Source of the DNA: CAYOFK01 sp964403185
GTDB taxonomy: Bacteria > Bacteroidota > Bacteroidia > Bacteroidales > VadinHA17
Reading direction: 5' to 3'
Assembly (NCBI GenBank): GCA_964403185.1
Contig: CAYOFK010000014.1
Span: forward strand, 1 to 26,755
Length of the DNA stretch: 26,755 nt
Shown: piece after piece, positions 8,286 through 16,140 of the stretch
Numbering within the stretch: position 1 is the first letter of the stretch
Layout: the number at the start of each line of letters is the position of its first letter
Notes under the pieces: generated by a model
The model's database searches: none
What the model was told of the DNA's origin: nothing
What the model saw: the letters and a program-made list of their open reading frames with translations, nothing else
Position numbers and translations under genes: made by a program

Positions 8286-8672
8286 GAGTTGAGGAGTGGA
8301 AGGACTGAAGGGAGGCCATGGTGTTAACTTTTGGCAGGTCAATTCCAGAGTACTCCGGAATTTGCTGTCATTTGGAACAATGACTATTAATAGTGATACA
8401 AATGTCAACAAGCACTCCCCAAACAGCTCGTACAACAGCTATAAGATGCGTTCTAACAAACAATTTTACTTTTGGCAACAAATTACATTACTGAACAAGG
8501 AACCTTGCCGGGAAAGGCTTATTTTAAGCCGGAAGGTCCATCCTGGAATTGTAAGTGCCGGAATAGTATAGGCGCCATTTGTTTCTGTTTATCCTTCCTC
8601 CTTATTCGTCAGACCAGCTTGGCCTGCACACATTACCATGTTTAGTGGTCAGACGGACTCAACCTCCGGCGC

Positions 8673-8694
8673 TTCAACAGTTCAACAGTTCAAC
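8673..8694. repeat. Octanucleotide tandem repeat (TTCAACAG)n
   Basis: Two perfect copies of TTCAACAG and a six-base partial copy lie about 65 bp beyond the pyrD stop. Its complement, CTGTTGAA, shares GTTGAA with the GGGTTGAA array at the other side of the same convergent gap. Confidence 0.75.
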
Positions 8695-8760
8695 TCATCA
8701 CCTTCCTTTTATCTTTCGTCTTTTATCTTTTTCCCGGATTCTTTTCGCTTGAGCATCAGT

Positions 8761-9678
8761 CTATCCAGTGACTTCCAGGGCTCCGGTCAAATCGGTGATT
8801 TTTGAGATCCCATGCCTTTCGCAATAGGCTTCAATGCCTTCAAGTATCTTGACGGACACTTCGGGATCGATAAAGTTGGCGGTACCGATCTGGATGGCTG
8901 ATGCACCTGCAAGAATAAACTCCAGGGCATCCGCGGCATTTACGATCCCTCCCATTCCGATGATGGGAATGTTCACGGCTTTATAGGCCTCCCACACCAT
9001 GCGCAGGGCAACCGGTTTCACCGCCGGTCCGGAAAGGCCGCCCGTAACCGTTCCCAGGACAGGTTTGCGTTTCCCGGCGTCAACGGCCATGCCCAGAAGG
9101 GTATTTATCAGAGATATAGAATCCGCCCCGGCCCCTTCCACTGCCTTTGCGAATTCAGGTATGGAAGTGACATTGGGACTGAGTTTGACAATGAGGAGTT
9201 TTCTGAAAACTTTACGGACTCTCCGGGTGACTTCCATGGCGGAGGGAGCATGCGTTCCAAAAACCATCCCCCCTTCCTTGACATTCGGACAGGAGATGTT
9301 CAGTTCAATGGCCGGGATCTTTTCAAGTTCGTTCAGTTTTTCCGCCACTTCAACGTACTCGTCAAAGGTGGATCCCGACACATTCACTATGATGTGTGTA
9401 TCATAATCTTTAATACGCGGGTACAGATCCGAAATGAAATGATCCACACCCTTATTCTGTAGTCCTACCGAGTTCAGCATGCCCGAGGCAGTTTCTGCCA
9501 TTCTGGGATAGGGATTGCCTTCCCTGTTGCTTCCCGTAGTTCCTTTCACAAAGATTCCACCCAGCCGGCTCAGGTCAATAAAATCCTCAAATTCAAAGCC
9601 ATACCCAAAACATCCCGAAGCAGTGGCCACAGGATTCTTAAAATTCAATCCGCCAATGTCAACATTCAGGTCTGCCAT
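8761..9678 (-). CDS. pyrD: Dihydroorotate dehydrogenase, catalytic subunit (class 1B)
   Basis: A 305-residue FMN enzyme that oxidises dihydroorotate to orotate in pyrimidine synthesis. With PyrK it forms the NAD-dependent class 1B complex. Recognisable features are the N-terminal FKNPVATASGCFGYG, the active-site segment ELNISCPNVKEGG with the catalytic cysteine base, LIVKLSPNVTSI, ISLINTLLGMAVD and the phosphate-binding end IPIIGMGGI with ASAIQIGTA. I start at ATG 9678 (MADLNVDIGG), which overlaps the 3' end of pyrK by 13 nt; the open frame upstream of that ATG is pyrK read in another frame. The class 1B assignment rests on the catalytic cysteine together with the adjacent pyrK. Confidence 0.95.
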   Translation of the reverse strand: MADLNVDIGGLNFKNPVATASGCFGYGFEFEDFIDLSRLGGIFVKGTTGSNREGNPYPRMAETASGMLNSVGLQNKGVDHFISDLYPRIKDYDTHIIVNVSGSTFDEYVEVAEKLNELEKIPAIELNISCPNVKEGGMVFGTHAPSAMEVTRRVRKVFRKLLIVKLSPNVTSIPEFAKAVEGAGADSISLINTLLGMAVDAGKRKPVLGTVTGGLSGPAVKPVALRMVWEAYKAVNIPIIGMGGIVNAADALEFILAGASAIQIGTANFIDPEVSVKILEGIEAYCERHGISKITDLTGALEVTG

Positions 9679-10436
9679 ATAATGTCTTTTGTGTCGAATA
9701 CCGGACCTTCCATGCATACCCTGAGATTTCCGTGAACCGTTTGCTGTATGCAACAAAGACACACCCCGAATCCACAGGCCATGGTATTTTCAAGTGATGC
9801 TTCACAGGGGATGTCCCGTTCCCCGGCATAGTCGCCTACCGCCTTCATCATGACCTCCGGGCCACAGGTATAGATCCGGTCAAAGGATGGGGCCTTCAGT
9901 ACGGAATGGTCCATGACCGTACCCTCTTCACCAACCGATCCATCATCGGAAGCAATGTGGACGGGACCAAATGTTTCAAATATATCGATATCCACCAACA
10001 GATCGCTGCTGCGAAACCCGAGAAGAAACCCGGGCTTTATTCCCCTTTCAGACAAGTATCTCCCCAGAAACATGAGCGGGGCAACCCCCACCCCTCCGCC
10101 TATAAGGAGCACCCGGTCCTTTTCCGGTACTGAAAAGGAGTTCCCCAGGGGGTAAATCATGTTTATCAGATCTCCCTTCCGGGCACCGGCAAGTTTTCCG
10201 GTGCCCTTACCGGCCTCCCGTATCAAAAGCCGCACGGAATTCCTGCTGTAATCAACATCGTAAAACGAGATCGGACGTCTTAAAAAGACTTCCGGCTCAT
10301 TATCAACTCTAAGCTCGGCAAAGTTTCCGGGTTTTAAACCACTAAGTTTACGGGAAGATTCAAGCTCTAAAACATAATATTCACGATTGATACGCTTGTT
10401 TTGAAGGACTTTAAAATCGGCAACAAATTTTTCCAT
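9666..10436 (-). CDS. pyrK: Dihydroorotate dehydrogenase electron-transfer subunit
   Basis: A 256-residue ferredoxin-reductase-like protein that passes electrons from FMN-PyrD through a [2Fe-2S] cluster and FAD to NAD+. The FAD-binding barrel shows FLRRPISFYDVD (about 51-62). The nucleotide-binding domain has LLIGGGVGVAPL (about 110-121). The cluster ligands are C221, C226, C229 and C241 in the Cx4Cx2Cx11C spacing typical of PyrK. It is cytosolic, and its 13-nt overlap with pyrD shows translational coupling of the two subunits. No other pyr genes are present. Confidence 0.95.
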   Translation of the reverse strand: MEKFVADFKVLQNKRINREYYVLELESSRKLSGLKPGNFAELRVDNEPEVFLRRPISFYDVDYSRNSVRLLIREAGKGTGKLAGARKGDLINMIYPLGNSFSVPEKDRVLLIGGGVGVAPLMFLGRYLSERGIKPGFLLGFRSSDLLVDIDIFETFGPVHIASDDGSVGEEGTVMDHSVLKAPSFDRIYTCGPEVMMKAVGDYAGERDIPCEASLENTMACGFGVCLCCIQQTVHGNLRVCMEGPVFDTKDIIWQT

Positions 10437-10542
10437 TCAGAGGGTCAATTGCAGACATGGATACAGTATCTTTCTTAAAACTGTACTCACAAAGATAGAT
10501 AATAATTTCAGAATTGAGCAGAAGTCCAAACCCCTGCCATGT

Positions 10543-10962
10543 CTAATCCCTGGGATGGTACTCCTCAAAACTTTCATCCGTAAAAAGTACCAGGATCTTC
10601 CTGATTATCTCTGGTTTTTTAACAACTTCAGGCTGTTGTGCAAGAGGCTTACCCATGGTTGACCCATTTTCCGGCAGAGCAGTGCTTTTCTTTGCTGTAG
10701 GTTTTTCAACCACATCCAGCCAACTGTCATTAAGATCTTCAGCAGAATGAAACATCTGACCCCTTCCCATAATGAGCCAGTCTGCATTTAAGTCCGGAAA
10801 ACTTTCAAATATCTTCTTCAGGAAGTCATAACTAGGCTTATTTCTGCCGGTAAGTATATGCGAAATGCTTGATCTCTGGACACCTATAAGCTCAGCAAAC
10901 CGGGAATGGTTCAATCCCTGGTGTTTGATCAAATAATCGAGTCGTTGTTCAATATGTTCCAT
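10543..10962 (-). CDS. XRE-family helix-turn-helix regulator
   Basis: A 139-residue protein with an N-terminal lambda-repressor-type DNA-binding domain (about residues 3-66). The helix-turn-helix is RFAELIGVQRSSISHILTGR, followed by KPSYDFLKKIFESFPDLNADWL. A low-complexity linker rich in K, P and E leads to a short conserved-looking tail, KILVLFTDESFEEYHPRD, of a kind seen on Bacteroidota regulators of this size. There is no peptidase or ligand domain. Three copies of a TTACA-N2-TGTAA-like palindrome lie within 70 bp upstream of its ATG and two more about 430 bp away, which suggests autoregulation. The tail's role is unknown. The gene is separated from pyrK by 106 bp, and nothing suggests that it controls pyrimidine genes. 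Confidence 0.88.
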   Translation of the reverse strand: MEHIEQRLDYLIKHQGLNHSRFAELIGVQRSSISHILTGRNKPSYDFLKKIFESFPDLNADWLIMGRGQMFHSAEDLNDSWLDVVEKPTAKKSTALPENGSTMGKPLAQQPEVVKKPEIIRKILVLFTDESFEEYHPRD

Positions 10963-10964
10963 AA

Positions 10965-11031
10965 TTACAAATGTAAATATATTTTTACAAATGTAGTATA
11001 CGGATGTAACATCATTAAGTTACATATGTGA
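10965..11031. promoter_or_regulatory. Operator cluster and promoter of the XRE gene
   Basis: Three palindromes are seen: TTACAAATGTAA (10965-10976), TTACAAATGTAG (10985-10996) and TTACATATGTGA (11020-11031). The first two are 20 bp centre to centre. On the minus strand the second contains TACATTTG (10988-10995), a perfect TAnnTTTG -7 element, giving a leader of about 19 nt to the ATG at 10962. The first operator therefore covers the start region and the second covers the promoter, an arrangement suited to autorepression. Confidence 0.62.
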
Positions 11032-11393
11032 ACTATGCGTTTTACTATACTTTCCCTGTGTGCGTCCGGAGAGGGTCGGGATGCACCCCGCCCAGGCAAT
11101 TTGGTCAGATTTTGTCTTTATGTTCATTATATGGGTGTTAACAACGTCTCCCCGGACATAAATCCTTGTTGAATATGACTTTTTTCCTCCGGTTTCAGTG
11201 TATCTCATGTTAAACTTTACTATAATTAAGTTAATTAACTGACAAACAGGGCGATATTGTCTATTATAGCGGATATCTCAAGGTAAATGCATGTTAAAAC
11301 CAATTTTTCATTAAAGTAAATCATTATATAAATATTATTAATCCCTGGGTTCTAGTTAATTAAAGCAACTGTTTATTTTAAAAACAGAAATGT

Positions 11394-11445
11394 TTACAAT
11401 TGTAGATTACTGTGTCGGTAATGCACGTGGATGTTACATATGTAC
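11394..11445. promoter_or_regulatory. Second operator cluster for the XRE-type motif
   Basis: TTACAATTGTAG (11394-11405) and TTACATATGTAC (11434-11445) repeat the palindrome found beside the XRE gene, 40 bp apart centre to centre and about 430 bp from the first cluster. No gene start is evident nearby, so the pair could control an unrecognised small transcript or allow looping to the first cluster. Confidence 0.45.
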
Positions 11446-11831
11446 CCTATTGTTGTCTGTAATATTGTCATGATTGTATCCATATGTAATCTTTCGTGGA
11501 TTATTTTATTCGTTTTGGATTAATACGCGGCTTTGTTATTATTTTCCGATTCGTATTGAGAGTTCTTCTTTCTCATGTTCAGGAAGAAAAATCTTAATAA
11601 GTGCATTCCTTATCTGAATATGAATTTACGGCCTCCCACCCTGTCCTATTCCCCTGGTACCTGATTTCATTATTTAAATATGCCGTTCTCCTGAGCTTTC
11701 ACGAACATATATTTATCCTTAATTTATTACGGAAGCTATGTTTTTCTGAATATATTGCTTTAAATCAATTCATTATCTGTGATAAATTGCCTGCCTTGTT
11801 TGAGGTTTCGTTCAAACCGCCGTACTCCGGG

Positions 11832-11862
11832 TTGCATAATTCTCCGGAAAAAGCTTAATTTG
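11832..11862 (+). promoter_or_regulatory. Probable promoter of the FKBP gene
   Basis: TTG (11832-11834), a 20-nt spacer and TTAATTTG (11855-11862, seven of eight matches to TAnnTTTG) form a Bacteroidota-type promoter ending 23 bp before the ATG at 11886. Confidence 0.4.
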
Positions 11863-11885
11863 CGCATTCCACAAGGCTTGTTATC

Positions 11886-12476
11886 ATGAACATTTCCGAT
11901 AATAAATTCATTTCTCTTACATACAGCCTCAAACTTAATGATGAGGATGGTGATCAGATTGAAACAGTAGGAAAAGAACAGCCGTTTGCTTTCATATACG
12001 GAAGCGGGAATCTCCTCCCCGCATTTGAATCGAATATAAAGGACCTCGAAATTGGTGATGCATTCTCATTTCACCTTACCAGTGATGAAGCTTACGGCTC
12101 CATCAGGGAAGAGGCCATTGTAGATGTGCCGTTGTCTGCCTTTGAAGTTAATGGGGAAGTCGACCGGGACATGATTCAGGTGGGAAAAACCATTCCAATG
12201 AGAGACCATCACGGAAACAGGATGAACGGCGCCATCACCGGCATTGAGGGACCCTGCATTACCATGGATTTTAACCATCCCCTGGCAGGCAGGTCCTTGT
12301 ATTTTGAAGGCAAGGTCCTGGATGTCAGAGAACCTACTGATGAAGAATTACAAAGCATTCAGGGAAGCAATTGCGGTAGTGGCTGCGGTTGCGAAAAAGA
12401 GGGTCACGCATCACATGAGAACAGTTGTGCCTCCCCCGGCAACTCATCCTGTGGCTGCGGCAACGGACATTGTTAA
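11886..12476 (+). CDS. SlyD-like FKBP peptidyl-prolyl cis-trans isomerase
   Basis: A 196-residue SlyD-type protein: an FKBP domain interrupted by an insert-in-flap chaperone domain, then a metal-binding tail. The N-terminal strand FISLTYSLKLNDEDGDQIET, the loop FIYGSGNLLPAFESNIKDLE, the GDAFSFHLTSDEAYG segment that precedes the insert, and the return strand HPLAGRSLYFEGKVLDVRE (about 132-150) are all characteristic. The last 36 residues contain seven cysteines and three histidines (for example CGSGCGC and CGCGNGHC), as expected for nickel or zinc binding. It is a cytosolic folding catalyst and chaperone that may also buffer metal. No hydrogenase or urease maturation genes are in the window. 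The enzyme class is secure; in-vivo metal delivery is inferred. Confidence 0.92.
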   Translation: MNISDNKFISLTYSLKLNDEDGDQIETVGKEQPFAFIYGSGNLLPAFESNIKDLEIGDAFSFHLTSDEAYGSIREEAIVDVPLSAFEVNGEVDRDMIQVGKTIPMRDHHGNRMNGAITGIEGPCITMDFNHPLAGRSLYFEGKVLDVREPTDEELQSIQGSNCGSGCGCEKEGHASHENSCASPGNSSCGCGNGHC

Positions 12477-12736
12477 GATTCCGGTTTCCATCTTCACCTC
12501 AGCTTCATTGATAACACGTAGACCGGAAATTACTACCGTAGGTGAGAAACTAAATATTCATGAATTTTATTTAAAACAAGTCTGCCACCATAATCAGGGC
12601 CCTTCACGTCCGACGGAAGGCTGAGCGGAAGGCTGCGGCTGGCACGGAAAATGCGTAACAAATCGTGGCCCAAGTTACAATTTGGCAATCGCCCCCATAA
12701 TCACAATAATTGGGTCTGTAAATTCAATAATCCTGT

Positions 12737-12744
12737 TATATTTG
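12737..12744 (+). promoter_or_regulatory. -7 element of the symporter gene
   Basis: TATATTTG is a perfect TAnnTTTG -7 element, 28 bp before the ATG at 12772, with a possible TTG at 12710-12712 at slightly wide spacing. The rest of the 295-bp gap carries a copy of the GGCTGAG-type repeat at 12602-12635. Confidence 0.45.
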
Positions 12745-12771
12745 ACAAATTAAAATTTAAACCATACATCT

Positions 12772-14091
12772 ATGTGGAAAAAGCTGCCTTTAATCTGGAA
12801 GATTTTAATTGGAATGGTCCTGGGAATGGTCTGGGGCGTCCTGGCTGTTGTAGCAGGGGCCGGAAAATTCACCACAGATTGGATCTCGCCATGGGGAACC
12901 ATTTTCCTGAACCTCCTTAAACTTATTGCCGTTCCTCTGATTTTTGTTTCACTTGTTAAGGGCATTTCCAGCCTCACAGATATTTCAAAACTATCGAGGA
13001 TAGGACTCAAAACCCTTTCCTTATATATATTAACCACACTGTTTGCCATCATAGTAGGATTGGGACTGGTTCATATTATTAATCCGGGCAATACGTTTTC
13101 TGAAGAAAACAGATCAAAGTTCACAGAAAAATACCAGGATACCGTAGCTGAGAAGGAGGAGCAGGCTGCCAGGCAGAAAGATGATTCCCCCCTGCAACTG
13201 ATTGTGGACATGGTACCGGAAAATATTGTAGGTGCGGCTTCAGACAATTCAAAGATGCTTCAGGTTATTTTCTTCGCCATTCTGTTTGGGATTGCCATGG
13301 TACTGATCCCGCAGGAAAAAGTCTTGCCTGTAAAAAACTTTTTTGACGGACTGAATGACATCATACTCAAACTCATCGACCTGATCATGCTCTACGCTCC
13401 CTATGGTGTGTTTGCTTTAATGGCCGGCCTGGTGGTGGATTTTGGTGGCGATATTGATTTGTTTGAGGCGCTCGGACTGTATGCCCTGACTGTAATGATT
13501 GGACTGTTTTTTCTCATTCTAATATTTTATCCCACTTTGATGCGGTTGTTTGTAAATGTAAAATTCAGAGACTTTTATAAAGCTCTGTTGCCAACCCAGA
13601 TGGTTGCTTTCTCAACCAGCTCGAGCGCTGCAACCCTGCCGGTCACCAAAGAACAGGTGGAACAGGAACTGGGCGTTCATGAGGAGATATCCAGTTTTGT
13701 GTTGCCCATAGGTGTGACTATCAATATGGATGGTACCAGTGCGTATCAGGCCATTGCTGCTGTATTTATTGCGCAGGTTTTTGGCATCGATTTATCTTTC
13801 GGACAGATCCTGTTGATCTTGCTCACCGCACTGCTGGCATCGATCGGTTCTCCCGGCGTTCCCGGCGGAAGTATTGTAATGCTGATCATTGTTCTGAGTT
13901 CGGTTGGCCTGCCTGCTGCGGGTTTGGGTCTGATCCTGGGAATTGACCGTCCGCTGGATATGTTACGTACTGTGGTTAATGTTACAGGCGACTCAACAGT
14001 AGCGTCTATGGTTGCAAAAAGCGAAAATGCAATGGATTACCCACCGGTTAAAGCCGGGGAACCTGTTACTGAAGCAGGATCATCAACATAG
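12772..14091 (+). CDS. Dicarboxylate/amino acid:cation symporter (DAACS family)
   Basis: A 439-residue secondary transporter of the GltP/GltT/DctA family, which moves glutamate, aspartate or C4-dicarboxylates inward with sodium or protons across the cytoplasmic membrane. Family hallmarks are all visible: the serine-rich re-entrant loop FSTSSSAATLPVT (about 281-293), the GVTINMDGTSAY segment with the NMDGT cation and substrate site, the second loop IGSPGVPGGSIV, and the substrate-binding helix DRPLDMLRTVVNVTGDS. Eight hydrophobic segments are plausible. A charged extracytoplasmic insertion near residues 108-140 is common in this family. Motifs alone do not decide between acidic amino acids and dicarboxylates. 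The gene appears monocistronic. Confidence 0.95.
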   Translation: MWKKLPLIWKILIGMVLGMVWGVLAVVAGAGKFTTDWISPWGTIFLNLLKLIAVPLIFVSLVKGISSLTDISKLSRIGLKTLSLYILTTLFAIIVGLGLVHIINPGNTFSEENRSKFTEKYQDTVAEKEEQAARQKDDSPLQLIVDMVPENIVGAASDNSKMLQVIFFAILFGIAMVLIPQEKVLPVKNFFDGLNDIILKLIDLIMLYAPYGVFALMAGLVVDFGGDIDLFEALGLYALTVMIGLFFLILIFYPTLMRLFVNVKFRDFYKALLPTQMVAFSTSSSAATLPVTKEQVEQELGVHEEISSFVLPIGVTINMDGTSAYQAIAAVFIAQVFGIDLSFGQILLILLTALLASIGSPGVPGGSIVMLIIVLSSVGLPAAGLGLILGIDRPLDMLRTVVNVTGDSTVASMVAKSENAMDYPPVKAGEPVTEAGSST

Positions 14092-14142
14092 AACAGACCA
14101 TCAGTAAGAGCAGGTGGCCTTTCCTGTTTATCAAAAACCGGG

Positions 14143-14745
14143 TCAGAAATTAAAGCCGATACGGATCACGGGATTGCTGTAAATAGAGTTGATAGTTTCA
14201 TTGAGATTATACAACACAGATAAATTAAACGCTCCATATTGTCCCGTAGGAATGCTGATCCCCCCGCCAACCAGGGCAGAATGAAGCCAGAACCTTCCGT
14301 CGCCCTGGTAGCTTGGGTAGTCGAAATACTGCCGCTCAAGGCTTAGTCCTTCATACTCCGTTTGCAGATAGATCCCCATGGCAACGCCTCCACCGAAGAG
14401 ATCAGCTAAATTTGGTATCAGATGATACCGCACAAAAGTACGCAGTCCATAAATATGGGTATTAAATTCAGGGGTGTAGCGTTTATCACTGAAGAATTCA
14501 TATTTGATGCCACCGGCAACAGCAACTCGCCTGGCCACCCGGTATCCAACGAGGGGGGATGCTTCTATGGCGGTAATAGTTCCGAACTGCAATGCAAATA
14601 TTCCCCCGAAAAAAACACGTTTCCTCCATTCCGGCCTGGGCCTGGCGCGTGTCTGTGATTCTTCAATCTGGTTGTCGAACTGCTGACCTGATAAAGTAGA
14701 AATTACCAGGACTGAAAGACTGAATAAAAGAATGAATTTTTTCAT
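14143..14745 (-). CDS. Exported protein, outer-membrane beta-barrel-like
   Basis: A 200-residue hypothetical protein with a clear signal peptide: MKKFILLFSLSVLVISTLSG, with likely cleavage near the following QQ. The mature part is dominated by alternating aromatic and hydrophobic strands (for example GGIKYEFFSDKRYTPEF, LRTFVRYHLI and FNLSVLYNLNE) and ends in VIRIGFNF, a terminal aromatic typical of outer-membrane beta-barrels recognised by BamA. I choose the ATG at 14745 because the signal peptide begins there; the longer frame upstream lacks coding character and overlaps the promoter. It converges on the symporter gene. I do not recognise a specific family beyond a porin-like fold, and the function is unknown. 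Confidence 0.72.
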   Translation of the reverse strand: MKKFILLFSLSVLVISTLSGQQFDNQIEESQTRARPRPEWRKRVFFGGIFALQFGTITAIEASPLVGYRVARRVAVAGGIKYEFFSDKRYTPEFNTHIYGLRTFVRYHLIPNLADLFGGGVAMGIYLQTEYEGLSLERQYFDYPSYQGDGRFWLHSALVGGGISIPTGQYGAFNLSVLYNLNETINSIYSNPVIRIGFNF

Positions 14746-14794
14746 TTCTGTATTTAGTACATCCCACTCCCGTGAGGGTTGTTGCGTGATGACC

Positions 14795-14802
14795 CAAAAG
14801 TA
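14795..14802 (-). promoter_or_regulatory. -7 element of the exported-protein gene
   Basis: On the minus strand TACTTTTG matches TAnnTTTG exactly and lies 49 bp before the ATG at 14745. Its presence inside the longer open frame supports the shorter gene start. Confidence 0.4.
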
Positions 14803-14974
14803 GAACAAATATCGATCCAAAAAAAATCCTTCCCGGGAAAACGGGAAAACGGTCCGCATGTTGATTGTGGCCCGGTGGTCACGGCATGCAAATGGCCAGT
14901 CCCGTAGAGACTTACAGGTAATAGGCAGCCTTTGAGTTACTCAACTCCCACTAGCCATCCATCGACCTGCTCGT

Positions 14975-15005
14975 GAGGTTTGAACTCCTGCATAGTTCAA
15001 ACCTT
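14975..15005. repeat. Long perfect inverted repeat / hairpin
   Basis: GGTTTGAACT (14977-14986) and AGTTCAAACC (14994-15003) pair perfectly around a 7-nt loop, with one further A-T and one G-T pair outside. No T-run follows, and the nearest upstream gene reads away from it, so it is not an obvious terminator. Confidence 0.75.
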
Positions 15006-15220
15006 CAGTGGCAGTTTACAGACGCATCACCCTCATCTCAGATACCGGGCCCTGACTAACTCCGGCATTTATGCCGGGGTAATGAATGGGAACATCACCG
15101 GGCTTCAGCCCTTCATCTTCTTTCAAGTAAAATACATCGAGGCTTGGATTTCAACATAGAAGACAGCCCCTCCAGAAGGGTGTATAATAAGCCAGATGTC
15201 AGGTAAAATCAGGGTGCGCA

Positions 15221-15328
15221 CTTTTATGTGGCAGTCAGAAGCGTTTCACCAAAACGCAATCGCCCGGGAAAGTTGATCAACAGCAACAATCCATAATTGA
15301 AGTCCACCAACAAGGTGGATGCCGGCTG
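15221..15328 (+). repeat. Three-hairpin extragenic repeat, copy A
   Basis: This segment aligns without gaps to 17741-17848 at about 73% identity by hand count. Hairpin 1 (GCGTTT/AAACGC) is retained, hairpin 2 is largely decayed, and hairpin 3 (TCCACC-AACAA-GGTGGA) keeps full pairing despite base changes relative to copy B. Confidence 0.7.
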
Positions 15329-15409
15329 TACCCTGTAACAATGATTTCAATTAAAAGTTCGCTGGATCATTAAAATTATTTTAATTTAGGATGTATAATT
15401 ACTTATGTT

Positions 15410-16120
15410 ATGAACATCATCATTACCGGAGCATCCAGGGGAATTGGTCATGCAGTCGCCCGGAAATTTTCTGAAGCCGGGCATTCCATATTAGCCATCT
15501 CCAGAAATGCTGCCAGACTGGAAGAACTGGTTCAAATGTGCAAAAATGCGAATCCGGATTCCAATCTCCGTATGCTCGTGTATGATCTGTCTGACTTGTC
15601 AGGAAACCTGTCTGCATTTAAAGATCTCATGTCCGGTTATTTCACTCATATTGACATTCTGATCAACAATGCAGGGTACCTGGTAAACAAACCCTTTGAT
15701 CGGTTGCAACCTGAAGATGTGGGACACAGTATGGAGGTTAACTTTTCGGCACCCTTCTTTGGAATCCAGGCACTGATGCCCTTGTTATGTGCCGCAGAAA
15801 ATCCTCATGTTGTCAATATCGGAAGTATGGGAGGATTGCAGGGATCAAGAAAATATCCGGGACTGGCGGCATACAGCAGTTCCAAAGGGGCACTGGCCAC
15901 GCTGACTGAGTGTCTTGCCGAAGAATACATGGATGAGGGCATCCGTTTCAATTACCTGGCATTGGGTGCCGTTCAGACCGAAATGCTGGCAGAAGCTTTT
16001 CCGGGATACAAGGCCCCGTTGGCACCCGGGGAAATGGCTTCTTTCATCACAGATTTTGCGCTTACCGGACACCGGTATTTCAATGGAAAGATCTTACCGG
16101 TAGCTTTGAATACACCGTAG
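15410..16120 (+). CDS. Short-chain dehydrogenase/reductase (SDR) family oxidoreductase
   Basis: A 236-residue classical SDR with an N-terminal Rossmann fold: NIIITGASRGIGHAVARKF gives the TGxxxGIG cofactor motif, and ILINNAGYL the structural NNAG motif. The catalytic residues appear as S in VVNIGSMGG and the YSSSKGA motif (Y-x3-K at about residues 154-158). The C-terminus closes with LTGHRYFNGKILPV. It is a soluble NAD(P)(H)-dependent oxidoreductase, and substrate cannot be assigned from sequence. It stands alone between repeat-rich gaps. A near copy of its last coding stretch recurs about 280 bp downstream (16344-16374), suggesting that a second SDR tail or a local duplication once lay there. 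Confidence 0.92.
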   Translation: MNIIITGASRGIGHAVARKFSEAGHSILAISRNAARLEELVQMCKNANPDSNLRMLVYDLSDLSGNLSAFKDLMSGYFTHIDILINNAGYLVNKPFDRLQPEDVGHSMEVNFSAPFFGIQALMPLLCAAENPHVVNIGSMGGLQGSRKYPGLAAYSSSKGALATLTECLAEEYMDEGIRFNYLALGAVQTEMLAEAFPGYKAPLAPGEMASFITDFALTGHRYFNGKILPVALNTP

Positions 16121-16140
16121 AAGGATGGAAGGTGTGCTAG

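Larger units (their letters stand above)
8110..8760. other. Repeat-filled convergent gap (asnA / pyrD), no gene recognised
   Basis: About 650 bp separate the two convergent genes. From left to right it contains a GGGTTGAA octamer array, a MITE-like element with two perfect hairpins (8155-8285), a near-perfect 20-nt palindrome at 8342-8361, a GTCATT-N6-AATGAC hairpin at 8367-8384, a 32-nt segment (8622-8653) repeated in inverse orientation at 16141-16172, and a TTCAACAG octamer array. A 91-codon open frame at 8296-8571 has no recognisable domain and runs through repeats, so I do not call it. Confidence 0.7.
10963..11885. other. AT-rich 0.9-kb intergenic region with operator clusters
   Basis: This gap between the XRE gene and the FKBP gene holds two clusters of a TTACA-N2-TGTAA-like palindrome (10965-11031 and 11394-11445) and the repeated motif AGTTAATTAA at 11229-11238 and 11354-11363; the first of these is inside a perfect 12-nt palindrome. 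Two small open frames (minus strand 11020-11208, plus strand 11601-11858 with a GTG start) show no domain or convincing translation signal, and I do not call them. The low GC and the repressor-like neighbour could mark an acquired or decayed segment. Confidence 0.6.
14803..15409. other. Hairpin- and repeat-rich intergenic region upstream of the SDR gene
   Basis: About 600 bp without a gene. It holds a strong hairpin at 14975-15005 (10 perfect pairs in the core), a second at 15059-15080, a GGGCT/AGCCC hairpin at 15110-15121, and a diverged copy (15221-15328) of a three-hairpin repeat also present at 17741-17848. The structures look like REP/RAYT-type extragenic elements; I cannot rule out a structured RNA. 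No transposase gene accompanies them. Confidence 0.6.

Noticed and set aside
8410..8460. Sequence resembling one half of an integron attC-like hairpin
   Set aside because: The expected complementary second half is not found downstream, and no integrase or cassette structure is present.
8296..8571. 91-codon open frame in the asnA/pyrD gap
   Set aside because: It has no recognisable domain, contains several hairpins and has irregular composition; it is probably a chance frame in repeat DNA.
9679..9762. Upstream extension of pyrD
   Set aside because: The frame lies entirely within pyrK and encodes nothing conserved; ATG 9678 matches the family start.
11020..11208. 62-codon minus-strand open frame ending in the operator cluster
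   Set aside because: No homology pattern, no convincing start signal and poor coding character; mentioned only because the second operator cluster could drive transcription toward it.
11601..11858. 85-codon plus-strand open frame with a GTG start
   Set aside because: The AT-rich region has no domain or ribosome site; its hydrophobic look follows from base composition.
14746..14859. 38-residue N-terminal extension of the exported protein
   Set aside because: It would bury the clear signal peptide at residue 39 and runs across a -7 element.
15162..15170. GACAGCCCC as a further copy of the MITE-like terminal repeat
   Set aside because: Only nine bases match and the adjoining CTTTTG is missing; no partner end lies at a sensible distance.
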